64,000 nucleotides of DNA from positions 2,632,501 to 2,696,500 of the forward strand of contig NZ_CP014229.1 of assembly GCF_001553605.1 (NCBI RefSeq). The letters are read 5' to 3'. A program made the position numbers and the translations under genes. The notes below the pieces were generated by a model, which was not told the origin of the DNA, did not search any database, and saw only the letters and a program-made list of their open reading frames with translations. Origin of the DNA: Desulfovibrio fairfieldensis (GTDB lineage: Bacteria > Desulfobacterota > Desulfovibrionia > Desulfovibrionales > Desulfovibrionaceae). This document shows positions 27,858-40,586 of the stretch, piece after piece; within the stretch, counting starts at the first letter, position 1; the number at the start of each line of letters is the position of its first letter.

Positions 27858-28778
27858 ATGCAGACAATGAAGTTCATCTGGTTTGACGGGAAAATGGTTC
27901 CCTGGGATCAGGCCCAGGTTCATGTGCTCACCCACGCCCTGCACTACGGCAGCGCCATTTTCGAAGGCATCCGGGCTTATGCCTGTGTCGACGGCACCTC
28001 CGCGGTCTTCCGCCTGCAGGACCACTGCAAGCGCATGCTCAATTCCGCCAAGATCCTGCGCATGGAGCTGCCCTACAGCGCCGACCAGCTGGCCGAAGCC
28101 TGCATTGAAACCCTCACCGCCAACAAGCTGCCCGAGGGCTACATCCGTCCGCTCTCCTTTGTGGGCCACGGCGAAATGGGCGTTTACCCCGGCAACAATC
28201 CCGTCCAGACCATCATCGCTGTCTGGCCCTGGGGCGCGTACCTGGGCGCCGAGGCTCTGGAAAAGGGCATCCGCGTCAAAACCAGCACCTTTGCGCGCAG
28301 CCATGTGAACACCTGCATGTCCAAGGCCAAGGCCTCGGGCAACTACATCAATTCCATCCTGGCCAAGATCGAGGCCAAGGAAGAGGGCTTCGACGAAGCC
28401 GTCATGCTGGACACCAGCGGCTTCGTCTCCGAAGCCACGGGCGAAAACATCTTCATCGTGCGCGACGGGATCATCAAAACCACGCCCCTGACCTCCATTC
28501 TGGGCGGCATCACCCGCCAGTCCATCATGGCTCTGGCCCGCGACCTGGGCTATACTGTGGAAGAGCAGCAGTTCACCCGCGACGAGTTCTACATCGCCGA
28601 CGAAGCCTTCTTCACCGGCACGGCGGCGGAACTCACGCCCATCCGCGAACTGGACCACCGCCTGATCGGCGCGGGCCACGCCGGTCCGGTGACCAAGCAC
28701 CTCCAGAAGGAATTCTTCAAAGTGGTCAAGGGCGAGAATCCCAAGTATGCGGGCTGGCTGCACCATTATACCGTGTAA
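27858..28778 (+). CDS. ilvE: Branched-chain amino acid aminotransferase
   Basis: A 306-aa fold-type IV PLP aminotransferase, standard length. Motifs: HVLTHALHYGSAIFEGIRAY at residue 22, the PLP-lysine region MSKAKASGNYINSILAKIEA near 154, and the class-IV signature EATGENIFIVRDGIIKTTPL near 193. It makes or degrades Leu, Ile and Val using 2-oxoglutarate/glutamate. The start has a GAGG site. It is followed by a stable hairpin, then dnaX. Confidence 0.96.
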   Translation: MQTMKFIWFDGKMVPWDQAQVHVLTHALHYGSAIFEGIRAYACVDGTSAVFRLQDHCKRMLNSAKILRMELPYSADQLAEACIETLTANKLPEGYIRPLSFVGHGEMGVYPGNNPVQTIIAVWPWGAYLGAEALEKGIRVKTSTFARSHVNTCMSKAKASGNYINSILAKIEAKEEGFDEAVMLDTSGFVSEATGENIFIVRDGIIKTTPLTSILGGITRQSIMALARDLGYTVEEQQFTRDEFYIADEAFFTGTAAELTPIRELDHRLIGAGHAGPVTKHLQKEFFKVVKGENPKYAGWLHHYTV

Positions 28779-28805
28779 CGGGTAAAAAACTGTTTCCCAG
28801 CTTTC

Positions 28806-28846
28806 AGGCGCGGCCGGACGCCGTTTTCCGCCGTCCGGCCGCGCCT
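28806..28846 (+). terminator. Hairpin between ilvE and dnaX
   Basis: A 15-bp GC-rich stem (AGGCGCGGCCGGACG and its complement) around an 11-base loop, beginning 27 bases after the ilvE stop. There is no T-run after it, so termination may be partial. Confidence 0.45.
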
Positions 28847-28864
28847 GGGCAATGACAGGGTTTC

Positions 28865-30766
<1,902 letters not shown>

Positions 30767-30787
30767 AGAAGCCCCGAGGAGACGAAC

Positions 30788-31099
30788 ATGCGGAATATGA
30801 ACGATATCCTGCGCCAGGCGCAGGTCATGCAGAGCAAATTGTCCAAACTCCAGCAGGAAATGGCCGAGCGCTCCTACGAAGCCGCCAGCGGCGGCGGCAT
30901 GGTCAAGGCCGAAGTTTCCGGCAAGCAGGAGCTGCGTAAGCTGACCATCGACCCCAAGGCCCTGGAAGGCGGCGACGTGGAAATGCTTCAGGATCTGATC
31001 CTGGCCGCCGTCAATGAGGCCGGACGCATTGCCCGCGAGACCATGGAACGCGAAATGAACAATATTTCCGGCGGCATCAAGCTGCCCGGAGTGTTCTAG
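30788..31099 (+). CDS. ybaB: YbaB/EbfC nucleoid-associated protein
   Basis: A 103-aa dimeric DNA-binding protein with the family pattern: N-terminal helix MNDILRQAQVMQSKLSKLQQEM, the Gly-rich SGGGMVKAEVSGKQELRKLTIDP (residues 33-57), and the C-terminal helix with AGRIARETMEREM. It has a GAGGAG ribosome site and sits between dnaX and recR as in many bacteria, where it is linked to recombination and nucleoid structure. Confidence 0.95.
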   Translation: MRNMNDILRQAQVMQSKLSKLQQEMAERSYEAASGGGMVKAEVSGKQELRKLTIDPKALEGGDVEMLQDLILAAVNEAGRIARETMEREMNNISGGIKLPGVF

Positions 31100-31105
31100 G
31101 CCCCC

Positions 31106-31714
31106 ATGCACAGCCGCATTCCCGAACCGCTCAAGGCCCTGGTGGAGCAGCTCGCGCGCCTGCCGGGCCTGGGCCCCAAATCGGCCATGCGCGCGGCCAT
31201 GACTCTGCTCAAGTGGCCGGAGGCCGAAACCCGCCGCCTGGGCCGGGGCATCCATGACCTGCGTGACAATCTGCACCTCTGCTCGCGCTGCGGCGGCCTG
31301 TCCTCCACGGACCCCTGCGCCGTCTGCGCGGACGCCGGACGGACGCGCGAGACGCTCTGTCTGGTCACTGAATGGGACAGCATGCTGACCCTGGACGAGG
31401 GCGGCTTTTACCGGGGGCAGTACATGATTCTGGGCGGCCTGCTGGCCCCCCTGGAACGCATGGATTCGGAAAGCCTGGATCTGGACCGCCTGACGCGGCG
31501 GCTGGACGAGGGCGAGGTGACGGAGCTGATTCTGGCCCTGGGGGCGACCCTGGAAGCGGAAAACACGGCCTCCTTCATCCGCCAGATGGTGCGCAAGCGC
31601 TTTCCTCAGATCCGTGTTTCGCGTCTGGCCCAGGGCATCCCCCTGGGCGCGGAGGTCAAATACATGGACAAGGAAACACTGCGCCAGTCCCTGCAATACC
31701 GGCAGGATCTCTAG
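31106..31714 (+). CDS. recR: Recombination protein RecR
   Basis: A 202-aa protein of normal length. N-terminal helix-hairpin-helix (ARLPGLGPKSAMRAAMTLL near residue 13), a zinc finger CSRCGGLSSTDPCAVC at 56-71, then a Toprim domain (LCLVTEWDSMLTLDEGGFYRGQYMILGG from ~82). It acts with RecF/RecO to load RecA at gaps. The stop codon TAG (31712-31714) is the first three bases of a family B element. Confidence 0.96.
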   Translation: MHSRIPEPLKALVEQLARLPGLGPKSAMRAAMTLLKWPEAETRRLGRGIHDLRDNLHLCSRCGGLSSTDPCAVCADAGRTRETLCLVTEWDSMLTLDEGGFYRGQYMILGGLLAPLERMDSESLDLDRLTRRLDEGEVTELILALGATLEAENTASFIRQMVRKRFPQIRVSRLAQGIPLGAEVKYMDKETLRQSLQYRQDL

Positions 31715-31864
31715 TGTCTGATTGCAAAAATTTCGAGCATATTTATGCTCTCAATTTTTGCAGGATCGTCAGCGAAAAAACATGGTTTTTCGCTGACTCA
31801 CGGCGGCTATGCCGCCGCAAAATCCTTCGGATTTTGTGTGTCTAATTTTTCAAATTAGACACTA
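31712..31864 (+). repeat. Dispersed element family B, intact copy
   Basis: Flanked by TA on both sides, with ends GTGTCTGATT and AATTAGACAC. It is a chain of five hairpins: GCAAAAATT..AATTTTTGC with inner GAGCATA..TATGCTC; GTCAGCGAAAAA..TTTTTCGCTGAC; CGGCGGC..GCCGCCG; CAAAATCC..GGATTTTG; and GTGTCTAATTT..AAATTAGACAC. No coding capacity. Related copies lie at 9897, 49579 and 61597. Confidence 0.85.
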
Positions 31865-31991
31865 GGAACCGTTTCTAAATATAATCGGTAATCCCCCGGA
31901 GTGTTTCAAGGATGCATTCGGTCGGAAAGAAAATACGCCCGACTGCGGATACTGAACTTCCGGCGCGAGGGCGGACATTCAGGGGGAATCC

Positions 31992-32804
31992 ATGACTATT
32001 GCTTCCCATCCCGTTTTCCAGGCCCTGGTGGCCGGGCTGCTTTCCTGGTTGTCCGTAAGCCTGGGCGCGGCGCTCATCTTCACCCGGCGCGAATTCTCGC
32101 GCCGGGCCATGGACTGCCTGTTGGGCGGGGCCGGGGGCATGATGCTGGCCGCGGCCTTTTTCGGTCTGTTGCAGCCCGCGCTTGAGCTCGCCGCGCATCT
32201 GGGCCGTCTGACTTTTGTGCCCATTGTGTCCGGTCTTCTGTTGGGTGCGGCCTTTCTCTGGTGTCTGGACCGCGTGCTGCCGCACATCCATATGTTGCAG
32301 GACACGGCCGAAGGCATTTCCACCAGTTGGCGGCGCAGCATCCTGCTGGTCACGGCCATGGCCCTGCACCACATCCCCGAAGGCCTGGCCATCGGCGTGG
32401 GCTACGGCGCGGCGGCCGCGGAAAGCGTGGCCGCCCAGGGCGCGGCTTCCGGCCTGGCCACAGCGCTGGTGCTGACCTTTTCCATCATGCTGCAAAACGT
32501 GCCCGAAGGCCTGGTGGTCTCCACCGCGTTGCGGGCCGAGGGTTTTTCCGCGCGTAAATCCTGCTTTTACGGCGTGCTCTCCGGGCTTACCGCCCCTCTG
32601 GGCGCGGTGCCGGGCGCGCTGGCCGCCGGCATCACCGCCGGGCTGCTGCCCGTGGCACTTTCCTTCGCCGCCGGGGCCATGATTTACGTGGTGGTGGAAG
32701 AAGTCGTGCCTGAAGCCAATGCTTCGGGCAACGGCAACCTGGCCACGGTTTCCTGTATCACGGGCGTCTGCCTGGTGATCATGCTGTCCGCGCTGGTGGG
32801 CTGA
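31992..32804 (+). CDS. ZIP-family metal transporter
   Basis: A 270-aa inner-membrane protein with about eight helices. The two metal-binding helices are canonical: ALHHIPEGLAIGVGYG (near residue 122) and FSIMLQNVPEGLVVSTAL (near 162). The loop with H in LPHIHMLQDTAEG is also conserved. ZIP proteins bring zinc, iron or manganese into the cytoplasm. The start is preceded by AGGGGG. It is monocistronic. Confidence 0.9.
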   Translation: MTIASHPVFQALVAGLLSWLSVSLGAALIFTRREFSRRAMDCLLGGAGGMMLAAAFFGLLQPALELAAHLGRLTFVPIVSGLLLGAAFLWCLDRVLPHIHMLQDTAEGISTSWRRSILLVTAMALHHIPEGLAIGVGYGAAAAESVAAQGAASGLATALVLTFSIMLQNVPEGLVVSTALRAEGFSARKSCFYGVLSGLTAPLGAVPGALAAGITAGLLPVALSFAAGAMIYVVVEEVVPEANASGNGNLATVSCITGVCLVIMLSALVG

Positions 32805-33108
<304 letters not shown>

Positions 33109-33345
33109 GCGCTGCCGCCTTCCGTCTGAAGACGTTGTGGCCGCCGCTCCGGCGCACGCGTCTCGTTTATCCTTCCGATCCAGACATCCCGAAACAGTCA
33201 ACCGGTACGGCGCCGCCGCGCGAGTTTGCAAATGCCCGCGCGGTGAAAGTGTGCCATGCCAAAGGAGGTTCACAAGCGGTTCCGCCCGCCTGCTGTCGTA
33301 GTTCAATCCCGTGTCACCTGCTGGCCAGCACTTGAGGGAATCTGT

Positions 33346-34944
33346 ATGCGCTTCACTCTTAGTACTACCATGGTCATTGCCCATCTCCTTGGCCTGATTC
33401 TGTCCTGCGCGGCGCTGTTCGTCAGCGGCCGCATCTGCCTGGGCGACGCCCTGCCGGTCCCGGACCTGGCCGCCGCCTTGCTTCCCGGCCTGATTGCCGT
33501 CGTGCTTCTGGCCGCGATAGGCTCATTGTTCATTGTCAACCGTCTCGCCCCTCTGAAAAAAATGTTGCGGTACGCCCAGGCCGTCGGCGCGGGCGACAGC
33601 ACGGCCAGCCTGGATGTGGAGAGTTCCGGCAGCCTGAAGCCGCTTGCCGGAGCCATCCGGACAATGGCCGAAACCTGCGACGGCCGGTCCCACTGGTACG
33701 CGGGCATTCTCAACACCCTGCCCTGGGCCATTTCGGTCACGGACATGAATATGAACTGGACTTTTTGCAATACGGCCTCGCTCAGATCCATGAACAAAAC
33801 TCATATGGATGAAGTACGCGGTCTGCACTGCTCCGAAAAGAAAGGCAATATCTGTAACACGCCCCAGTGCGGCATCGAACAGCTGCGCCTGGGCAACAAG
33901 CGGGTCATCAACAATATGCCCAACGGCAAGACCATGCAGATCACGCTGGATTACCTGTATGACGCATCCGGCACGCCCATCGGACATGTGGAAATCGGCG
34001 AGGACATCACCGAAAAAATCCGCCTGGAACAGGAAAGCAAAACAGCCGCCGCCAAGGTCCGCGCCGCCATGGTGGCGCAACTGGAAGGCGTGGTCAGCAC
34101 GCTCAACGAAACCGCCGAGACACTGCATTCCTCGCTTTCCGGCGTCAAGGACCAGGCCGGAGTGGCCGCCGCCCGCCTGGCCGAAGCGGCCACGGCCATG
34201 AACGAAATGAATTCCACGGTGCTGGAAGTGGCGGGCAATGCCTCAGGCGCGGCCGACGCCGCCACGTCCGTGCAGAGCCAGGCCCATGAGGGCAACCGCC
34301 TCGTCCTCCAGACCATCGAGAGCCTGCGGACGGTGCGGCAGCAGTCCGAGAGCCTTAAAGATAACATGCAGGGCCTGGACCAGCAGTCCCGCGACATCGG
34401 CACGGTGCTCACCCTGATCCGCGACATCGCGGACCAGACCAACCTGCTGGCGCTCAACGCGGCCATTGAGGCGGCGCGCGCGGGCGAGGCCGGGCGCGGC
34501 TTCGCCGTGGTGGCCGACGAGGTGCGCAAACTGGCCGAAAAAACCATGAGCGCCACCCGCGAGGTGGAATCCGCCATTGAGGCCATCCAGCAGGGCACCA
34601 ACCAAAGCGCCGCAACCGTGGACAGCGCCGTGGCCGCCATTGAGGAAGCCGGACACATGGGCGAGGAGTCGGGGCATTCTCTGCAGCAGATATCCGCTTT
34701 GGCCGAGGATTCCAGCAGTCGCGTGTCGGCTATCGCCACCGCCGCCACGGAGCAATCCGCCGCCTCCGAGGAAATCAACCGCAACATTTCCGAAGTGAAC
34801 CATCTGAGCGCGGACATCGCCGAAGCCATGGAAGGAGCTTCCAGCCAGGTACGGGACATGGCCGAGCAGGCCCATGTGCTCAAGGACATTCTGGACGCCA
34901 TCCGCGCCCGGGGCGCGGATCGGGCCGATACGGCCGCGAGCTGA
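33346..34944 (+). CDS. Methyl-accepting chemotaxis protein with Cys-rich PAS domain (1)
   Basis: A 532-aa chemoreceptor. Two membrane helices (about residues 8-28 and 43-64) leave almost no periplasmic part, so sensing is probably cytoplasmic. Residues 65-110 are HAMP-like. A PAS domain (115-230) holds C141 and a C162-x7-C170-x4-C175 motif. The signalling domain from ~250 has the hairpin tip [20 protein letters not shown]. The start at 33346 has a GAGGGA site 6 bases upstream. A near-identical paralogue follows at 35289. The Cys motif suggests metal, redox or disulfide sensing. Confidence 0.93.
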   Translation: MRFTLSTTMVIAHLLGLILSCAALFVSGRICLGDALPVPDLAAALLPGLIAVVLLAAIGSLFIVNRLAPLKKMLRYAQAVGAGDSTASLDVESSGSLKPLAGAIRTMAETCDGRSHWYAGILNTLPWAISVTDMNMNWTFCNTASLRSMNKTHMDEVRGLHCSEKKGNICNTPQCGIEQLRLGNKRVINNMPNGKTMQITLDYLYDASGTPIGHVEIGEDITEKIRLEQESKTAAAKVRAAMVAQLEGVVSTLNETAETLHSSLSGVKDQAGVAAARLAEAATAMNEMNSTVLEVAGNASGAADAATSVQSQAHEGNRLVLQTIESLRTVRQQSESLKDNMQGLDQQSRDIGTVLTLIRDIADQTNLLALNAAIEAARAGEAGRGFAVVADEVRKLAEKTMSATREVESAIEAIQQGTNQSAATVDSAVAAIEEAGHMGEESGHSLQQISALAEDSSSRVSAIATAATEQSAASEEINRNISEVNHLSADIAEAMEGASSQVRDMAEQAHVLKDILDAIRARGADRADTAAS

Positions 34945-35016
34945 ATCCGCCGGTCGGAAGTGAATTCCGGCTGTTCGTGATATATCGTGACCACTGATCA
35001 TTATCGGCAATCCCAG

Positions 35017-35047
35017 GGCCGGGGCGATTTCGCCCAGGCCTTTTTTT
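35017..35047 (+). terminator. Terminator after chemoreceptor 1
   Basis: GGCC-G-GGGCG, loop ATTT, CGCCC-A-GGCC, followed by seven T residues. It lies 73 bases after the stop and separates the two chemoreceptor genes into independent units. Confidence 0.85.
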
Positions 35048-35288
35048 GTTCTCTTTTGAAAGAAAGCGCCTGAAAATACGCCTCTTGTCTGGACGCGGGC
35101 GCCTTCCTGCCGCATACTCATAAAAAAATCTTCCCTTGGTATCATGTTTTCCGGACAATGTCCGAAAAAGCACTTATCGGCAGCGATATGTTATTTGGGC
35201 TTCATGCCGGATCGGGCGACATGAAATGTCGTATCCCGCCGTTTCAAGCGGCCTTTGCTTCCGGGACCACAGCAGCCTAGGGGGTTTC

Positions 35289-36971
35289 ATGCGTCTACGG
35301 CTCAGCACTAAAATCATTATTGCGTTTGTCGTCGCCATGCTTCTGGCCTGGGCCGGTCTGCTGGTCATCGGTTACGCTCTGGTGGGACAACCTTTCCATG
35401 AATTGCTGCGTTTCCAGCAAAGCCTGGAGGCCACCGAGCTGATCGCGAGCTCCGCGCGTGAAAGTCTGCTGTACAGCCTGTTGTTCATCGCGCTCATCGC
35501 GGTTGTGGGCGGCGTGTTCATCCATCGTCGGCTCAGTCCCATTTACACTCTGGTGGCCTATGCCGACGCCGTAAGCCGGGGCGAAGAGCGGGAACTGGAA
35601 TTTTACCGCGCGGACTGTCTCGGGCATCTGGCCGAATCCCTGCGGAACATGGTCGGCAAGCTGCGCCAGCAGACCCACTGGTACGAGAGCATTCTCAACA
35701 GCATGCCCTACTCCGTGGCCGTCACGGACCTGGACATGCACTGGACCTTCTGCAACACGGCGGCGCTCAAATCCATGGGCAAGGCCTCGCCCGCCGAGAT
35801 TCTGGGGCGGCATTGCTCGGCCCGCAAGGGCAATCTCTGCGACACGCCCAACTGCGGCATTGAATGCCTGCGCCGGGGACAGCATACGGTCATCAATCAT
35901 ATGCCCAACGGCAAGGCCATGAAAATGGTCATCCACTATTTGCTCGACCCCCAGGGCACGCCCGTGGGCCATGTGGAGATGGGCGTGGACATCACCGAGG
36001 AACTGCGCCTGAAGCAGGTGGAAGACAACTCCAGGCGCACCCGCATTTCCGTAAACGCCCGCCTGAAAAAAGTGGTGACCGGGCTCAACGCCGCGGCCGA
36101 AGCCCTCAGCGCCCAACTGGGCGACACCAAAGTCAAAAGCGATCAGGTGGCCGAGCGCATGGCGGAAACCGCCACTGCCATGGAGGAAATGAACTCCACG
36201 GTGCTGGAAGTGGCGGGCAATGCCGAAAGCGCGGCTCAATCCTCGGTCTCGGTGCAGGAAAGGGCCCAGGGCGGTACGGGCCTGATGCTGCGCACCATCG
36301 AGAACATCAAATCCGTACAGGAACGCTCTTTGGGCCTGAAACAGGACATGGCGGGCCTGGACCAGCAGTCCCGCGACATCGGCACGGTGCTCACCCTGAT
36401 CCGCGACATCGCGGACCAGACCAACCTGCTGGCGCTGAACGCGGCCATTGAGGCGGCCCGCGCGGGCGAGGCCGGGCGCGGCTTCGCCGTGGTGGCCGAC
36501 GAGGTGCGCAAACTGGCTGAAAAAACCATGAACGCCACCCGCGAGGTGGAATCCGCCATAGAGGCCATCCAGCAGGGTACGGACAAAAGCGCCACCACGG
36601 TGGAAGACGCCGTGGCCGCCATTGAGGAAGTGACCGGCATGGCCCAGGATTCAGGCCGCTCGCTGGAAGAGATCTCCGCCCTGGCCGAGGATTCCAGCAG
36701 CCGCGCGGCGGCTATCGCCACCGCCGCCACGGAGCAGTCCGCCGCCGCCGAGGAAATCAACCGGCATATTTCCGACGTGAACGTCCTGAGCGCCACCATG
36801 GCCGAAGCCATGAAAAAGGCCGCCCTGGAAGTACGGGAAATGACGGACCAGGCCCATGTCCTCAAAGAACTGTTGAATGAAATCCGCGTGGAGGAGACCG
36901 AAACAACAGCCGCCCTGCAGAGTGAAGACGGGCCGCGCGAGCTCAAGGCATCCCCCGCTCCGGCTGTCTGA
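35289..36971 (+). CDS. Methyl-accepting chemotaxis protein with Cys-rich PAS domain (2)
   Basis: A 560-aa paralogue of the preceding receptor. Membrane helices at about residues 10-32 and 62-80 enclose a short ~30-residue periplasmic loop. The PAS domain (131-240) has C155 and C176-x7-C184-x4-C189-x3-C193, matching receptor 1 with one extra Cys. The signalling domain is nearly identical to that of receptor 1. The start at 35289 has an AGGGGG site. The periplasmic loop differs between the two, so they may read different inputs. A bidirectional terminator follows. Confidence 0.93.
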   Translation: MRLRLSTKIIIAFVVAMLLAWAGLLVIGYALVGQPFHELLRFQQSLEATELIASSARESLLYSLLFIALIAVVGGVFIHRRLSPIYTLVAYADAVSRGEERELEFYRADCLGHLAESLRNMVGKLRQQTHWYESILNSMPYSVAVTDLDMHWTFCNTAALKSMGKASPAEILGRHCSARKGNLCDTPNCGIECLRRGQHTVINHMPNGKAMKMVIHYLLDPQGTPVGHVEMGVDITEELRLKQVEDNSRRTRISVNARLKKVVTGLNAAAEALSAQLGDTKVKSDQVAERMAETATAMEEMNSTVLEVAGNAESAAQSSVSVQERAQGGTGLMLRTIENIKSVQERSLGLKQDMAGLDQQSRDIGTVLTLIRDIADQTNLLALNAAIEAARAGEAGRGFAVVADEVRKLAEKTMNATREVESAIEAIQQGTDKSATTVEDAVAAIEEVTGMAQDSGRSLEEISALAEDSSSRAAAIATAATEQSAAAEEINRHISDVNVLSATMAEAMKKAALEVREMTDQAHVLKELLNEIRVEETETTAALQSEDGPRELKASPAPAV

Positions 36972-37010
36972 CCCGCGACGGTTGTCGCAACATCATTAAA
37001 ATGCGCAACG

Positions 37011-37041
37011 CAAGAGGCCGGAGCAATGCTCCGGCCTCTTG
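37011..37041. terminator. Bidirectional terminator
   Basis: A 13-bp stem (CAAGAGGCCGGAG and complement) with a short loop, between the convergent chemoreceptor and cytochrome genes. It is followed by GCGCTTTT on the plus strand, and preceded by an A-rich stretch that gives Ts on the minus strand. Confidence 0.75.
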
Positions 37042-37096
37042 CGCTTTTCGGGTCGCGTCGGCAGTGCCGACGCTCGCGGAGGTCCGCATCCCTCTC

Positions 37097-37936
37097 CTAC
37101 GGGTGGTCCTTGAACTTGTCCGCCACAGCCTTGCCGCCGCTGTGGCAAGGAGTACAGTCCATGACGCCCTTGCTCCAGTTGGCCTCGTTGCCCTTGGTCA
37201 TGTGGCATTCGCCGCAACCGGCCACGGCCTTCCGGATCGGGAAGGTGCCCTTGTAATTCTTGCCCTGCTCGATCTTGGCGTTCATGATTTCAATGGCCTT
37301 GCGGCAGACGTCGGCGGTGAGGCGGCCGCAGCGTTCGCTGCGTTGCTTGCTGCTGGCCTCAATCTTGTTTTCGTAACACCATTTGGATACCGAAATGTGG
37401 CAGAGCACGGAATCCGAAACGCCGGTGGGCAGGGCTCCCTTGAAGCCCGTGGCCGCGTCGCCCGGATTGTAGATGGGCAGGGCCGTGGTTTCATACCAGC
37501 GGAACAGCTCGTTGACCATGGGGGTGCGCTCCCTGCGGCCCCAGAACAGGGCAAAGGCCGCCGCCGCTCCGTAGAGCGCGCCGCAGATGGTCCCCCAGTC
37601 GGAAATGCCGCCCTTGTTGGCTTCCAGCATGGTAAAAGGAAACTGGTTGTACGGCGCGCCGAATTTCTCGCCCATCATCCCGATGATGCCGTAAAACGCG
37701 CCGTAACCGCAGGCATAGCCCTTGTGCCAGTAGCCTTCATAGGCCACGGGCGCGCATTCGTCAGCATTGAGTTTGTGCGGCTGCCAGCCGAACTCGCCGC
37801 CTACCTGGGCGAAACGCTCACCGGGAGCGGGCGCGGCCTGCGGCGCGGCCAGAGCCGGAGCGACCAGCCCCGCCACGGCGCCCCCCACGGCCAGCCCTCC
37901 AAGTCCACAAAGCAGATGCCTTCTGTTGCAGTCCAT
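37097..37936 (-). CDS. Split-Soret cytochrome c
   Basis: A 279-aa exported cytochrome. The N-terminus has an RR-containing signal (NRRHLLCGLGG) typical of Tat export, with cleavage likely after APALA. A Cys-rich middle part (C60, C75, C118, C178, C187, C203, C210 region) would supply the ligands for the 2Fe-2S centre known in this family. Two CxxCH haem sites lie near the C-terminus: CGECH (~242) and CTPCH (~262). This matches split-Soret cytochrome c of Desulfovibrio desulfuricans, a dimer with stacked haems. It has an AAGGAGGAG ribosome site. Its electron partners are unknown. Confidence 0.88.
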   Translation of the reverse strand: MDCNRRHLLCGLGGLAVGGAVAGLVAPALAAPQAAPAPGERFAQVGGEFGWQPHKLNADECAPVAYEGYWHKGYACGYGAFYGIIGMMGEKFGAPYNQFPFTMLEANKGGISDWGTICGALYGAAAAFALFWGRRERTPMVNELFRWYETTALPIYNPGDAATGFKGALPTGVSDSVLCHISVSKWCYENKIEASSKQRSERCGRLTADVCRKAIEIMNAKIEQGKNYKGTFPIRKAVAGCGECHMTKGNEANWSKGVMDCTPCHSGGKAVADKFKDHP

Positions 37937-38266
37937 TATGCTCTCCTCCTTTGTAGGAATCCAATCCCTATTGTTAAAAAAATCACTAGCATTGCATGGA
38001 AAAGCGAGTCAACGGAATCCCCACGGAAAACAGGTTTTTTTGTAAAAATTTTCCGTCCGCCACTGGACGCGGCCGAAGAAGGACTTACATTCTTTTCCGC
38101 GCGGCACGGCCGCCTGAAACTTTGTATTTTTCAACGTCCGCCGGCAGCCCCGGAACAGACGGATTCGCCCGCGTCGGCAGCCTGACGGAAGAGAGCGCCG
38201 ACGCCGTCCGCGACGCGGGAAACATGATTTCGACAAGACTTATATTTCCCTGAGGAGGATACACAT
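37937..38266. other. Divergent promoter region between cytochrome and dnaK
   Basis: 330 bases without a gene. It must contain divergent promoters. A TATATT at about 38242 is too close to the dnaK start to be its main -10 box. No CIRCE inverted repeat and no convincing heat-shock sigma site is visible. An AT-rich part near 37960-37990 is the likely promoter area for the cytochrome. Confidence 0.4.
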
Positions 38267-40186
<1,920 letters not shown>

Positions 40187-40233
40187 GCTCAGGCCGGGTT
40201 GCCCGGCTTGCCAGTAGGCTTCCGCTGTACTAA

Positions 40234-40266
40234 AAAGGTCTGACCGTAAAAGGTCAGGCCTTTTTT
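40234..40266 (+). terminator. dnaK terminator
   Basis: AAGGTCTGACC, loop, AGGTCAGGCCTT followed by a run of Ts, 48 bases after the dnaK stop. A standard rho-independent terminator. Confidence 0.9.
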
Positions 40267-40284
40267 ATTTCCGGAGGAGCCGCC

Positions 40285-40581
40285 ATGCGTAGCCTGCGTC
40301 ATTTTTTGCGTTTCTGTACCCCTGCCCTGTTGATCGCGGCCTTTTTCAGCTTGGCCGCCTGCCGCCAGGGGCCCCCGCCCCCGCCGGACGGGCATCCTCC
40401 GGCCGCCCATAGGCCCGCGCCGCAGCGTCCTCAGGTTCATCAGGCGCCGCAGCACCGCCCGGATCAGCCCCGGCCGCCGCATACTCCGGGACAGGCCTCC
40501 AATGCGCCGCGTCCCGATTCGCGCCCTGATTCAGGCCCCGGCGACCCGCACAAGCAGCCTTCATACCGGACAGGCAGGTAG
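40285..40581 (+). CDS. Small proline-rich lipoprotein
   Basis: A 98-aa predicted lipoprotein. The signal peptide ends in a lipobox (SLAAC, Cys at 26), and the mature part is a disordered chain of Pro, His, Gln and Arg (PPPPPDGHPPAAHRPAPQRP). Such chains may span the periplasm or bind metal through His. A GGAGGAG site precedes the start. The next gene, also a lipoprotein, begins 5 bases after its stop, so they probably work in the same compartment. Not a recognised family. Confidence 0.7.
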   Translation: MRSLRHFLRFCTPALLIAAFFSLAACRQGPPPPPDGHPPAAHRPAPQRPQVHQAPQHRPDQPRPPHTPGQASNAPRPDSRPDSGPGDPHKQPSYRTGR

Positions 40582-40586
40582 CGCGT

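Noticed and set aside
38050..38266. CIRCE or heat-shock sigma site upstream of dnaK
   Set aside because: No TTAGCACTC-N9-GAGTGCTAA repeat and no good sigma-32 hexamers were found.
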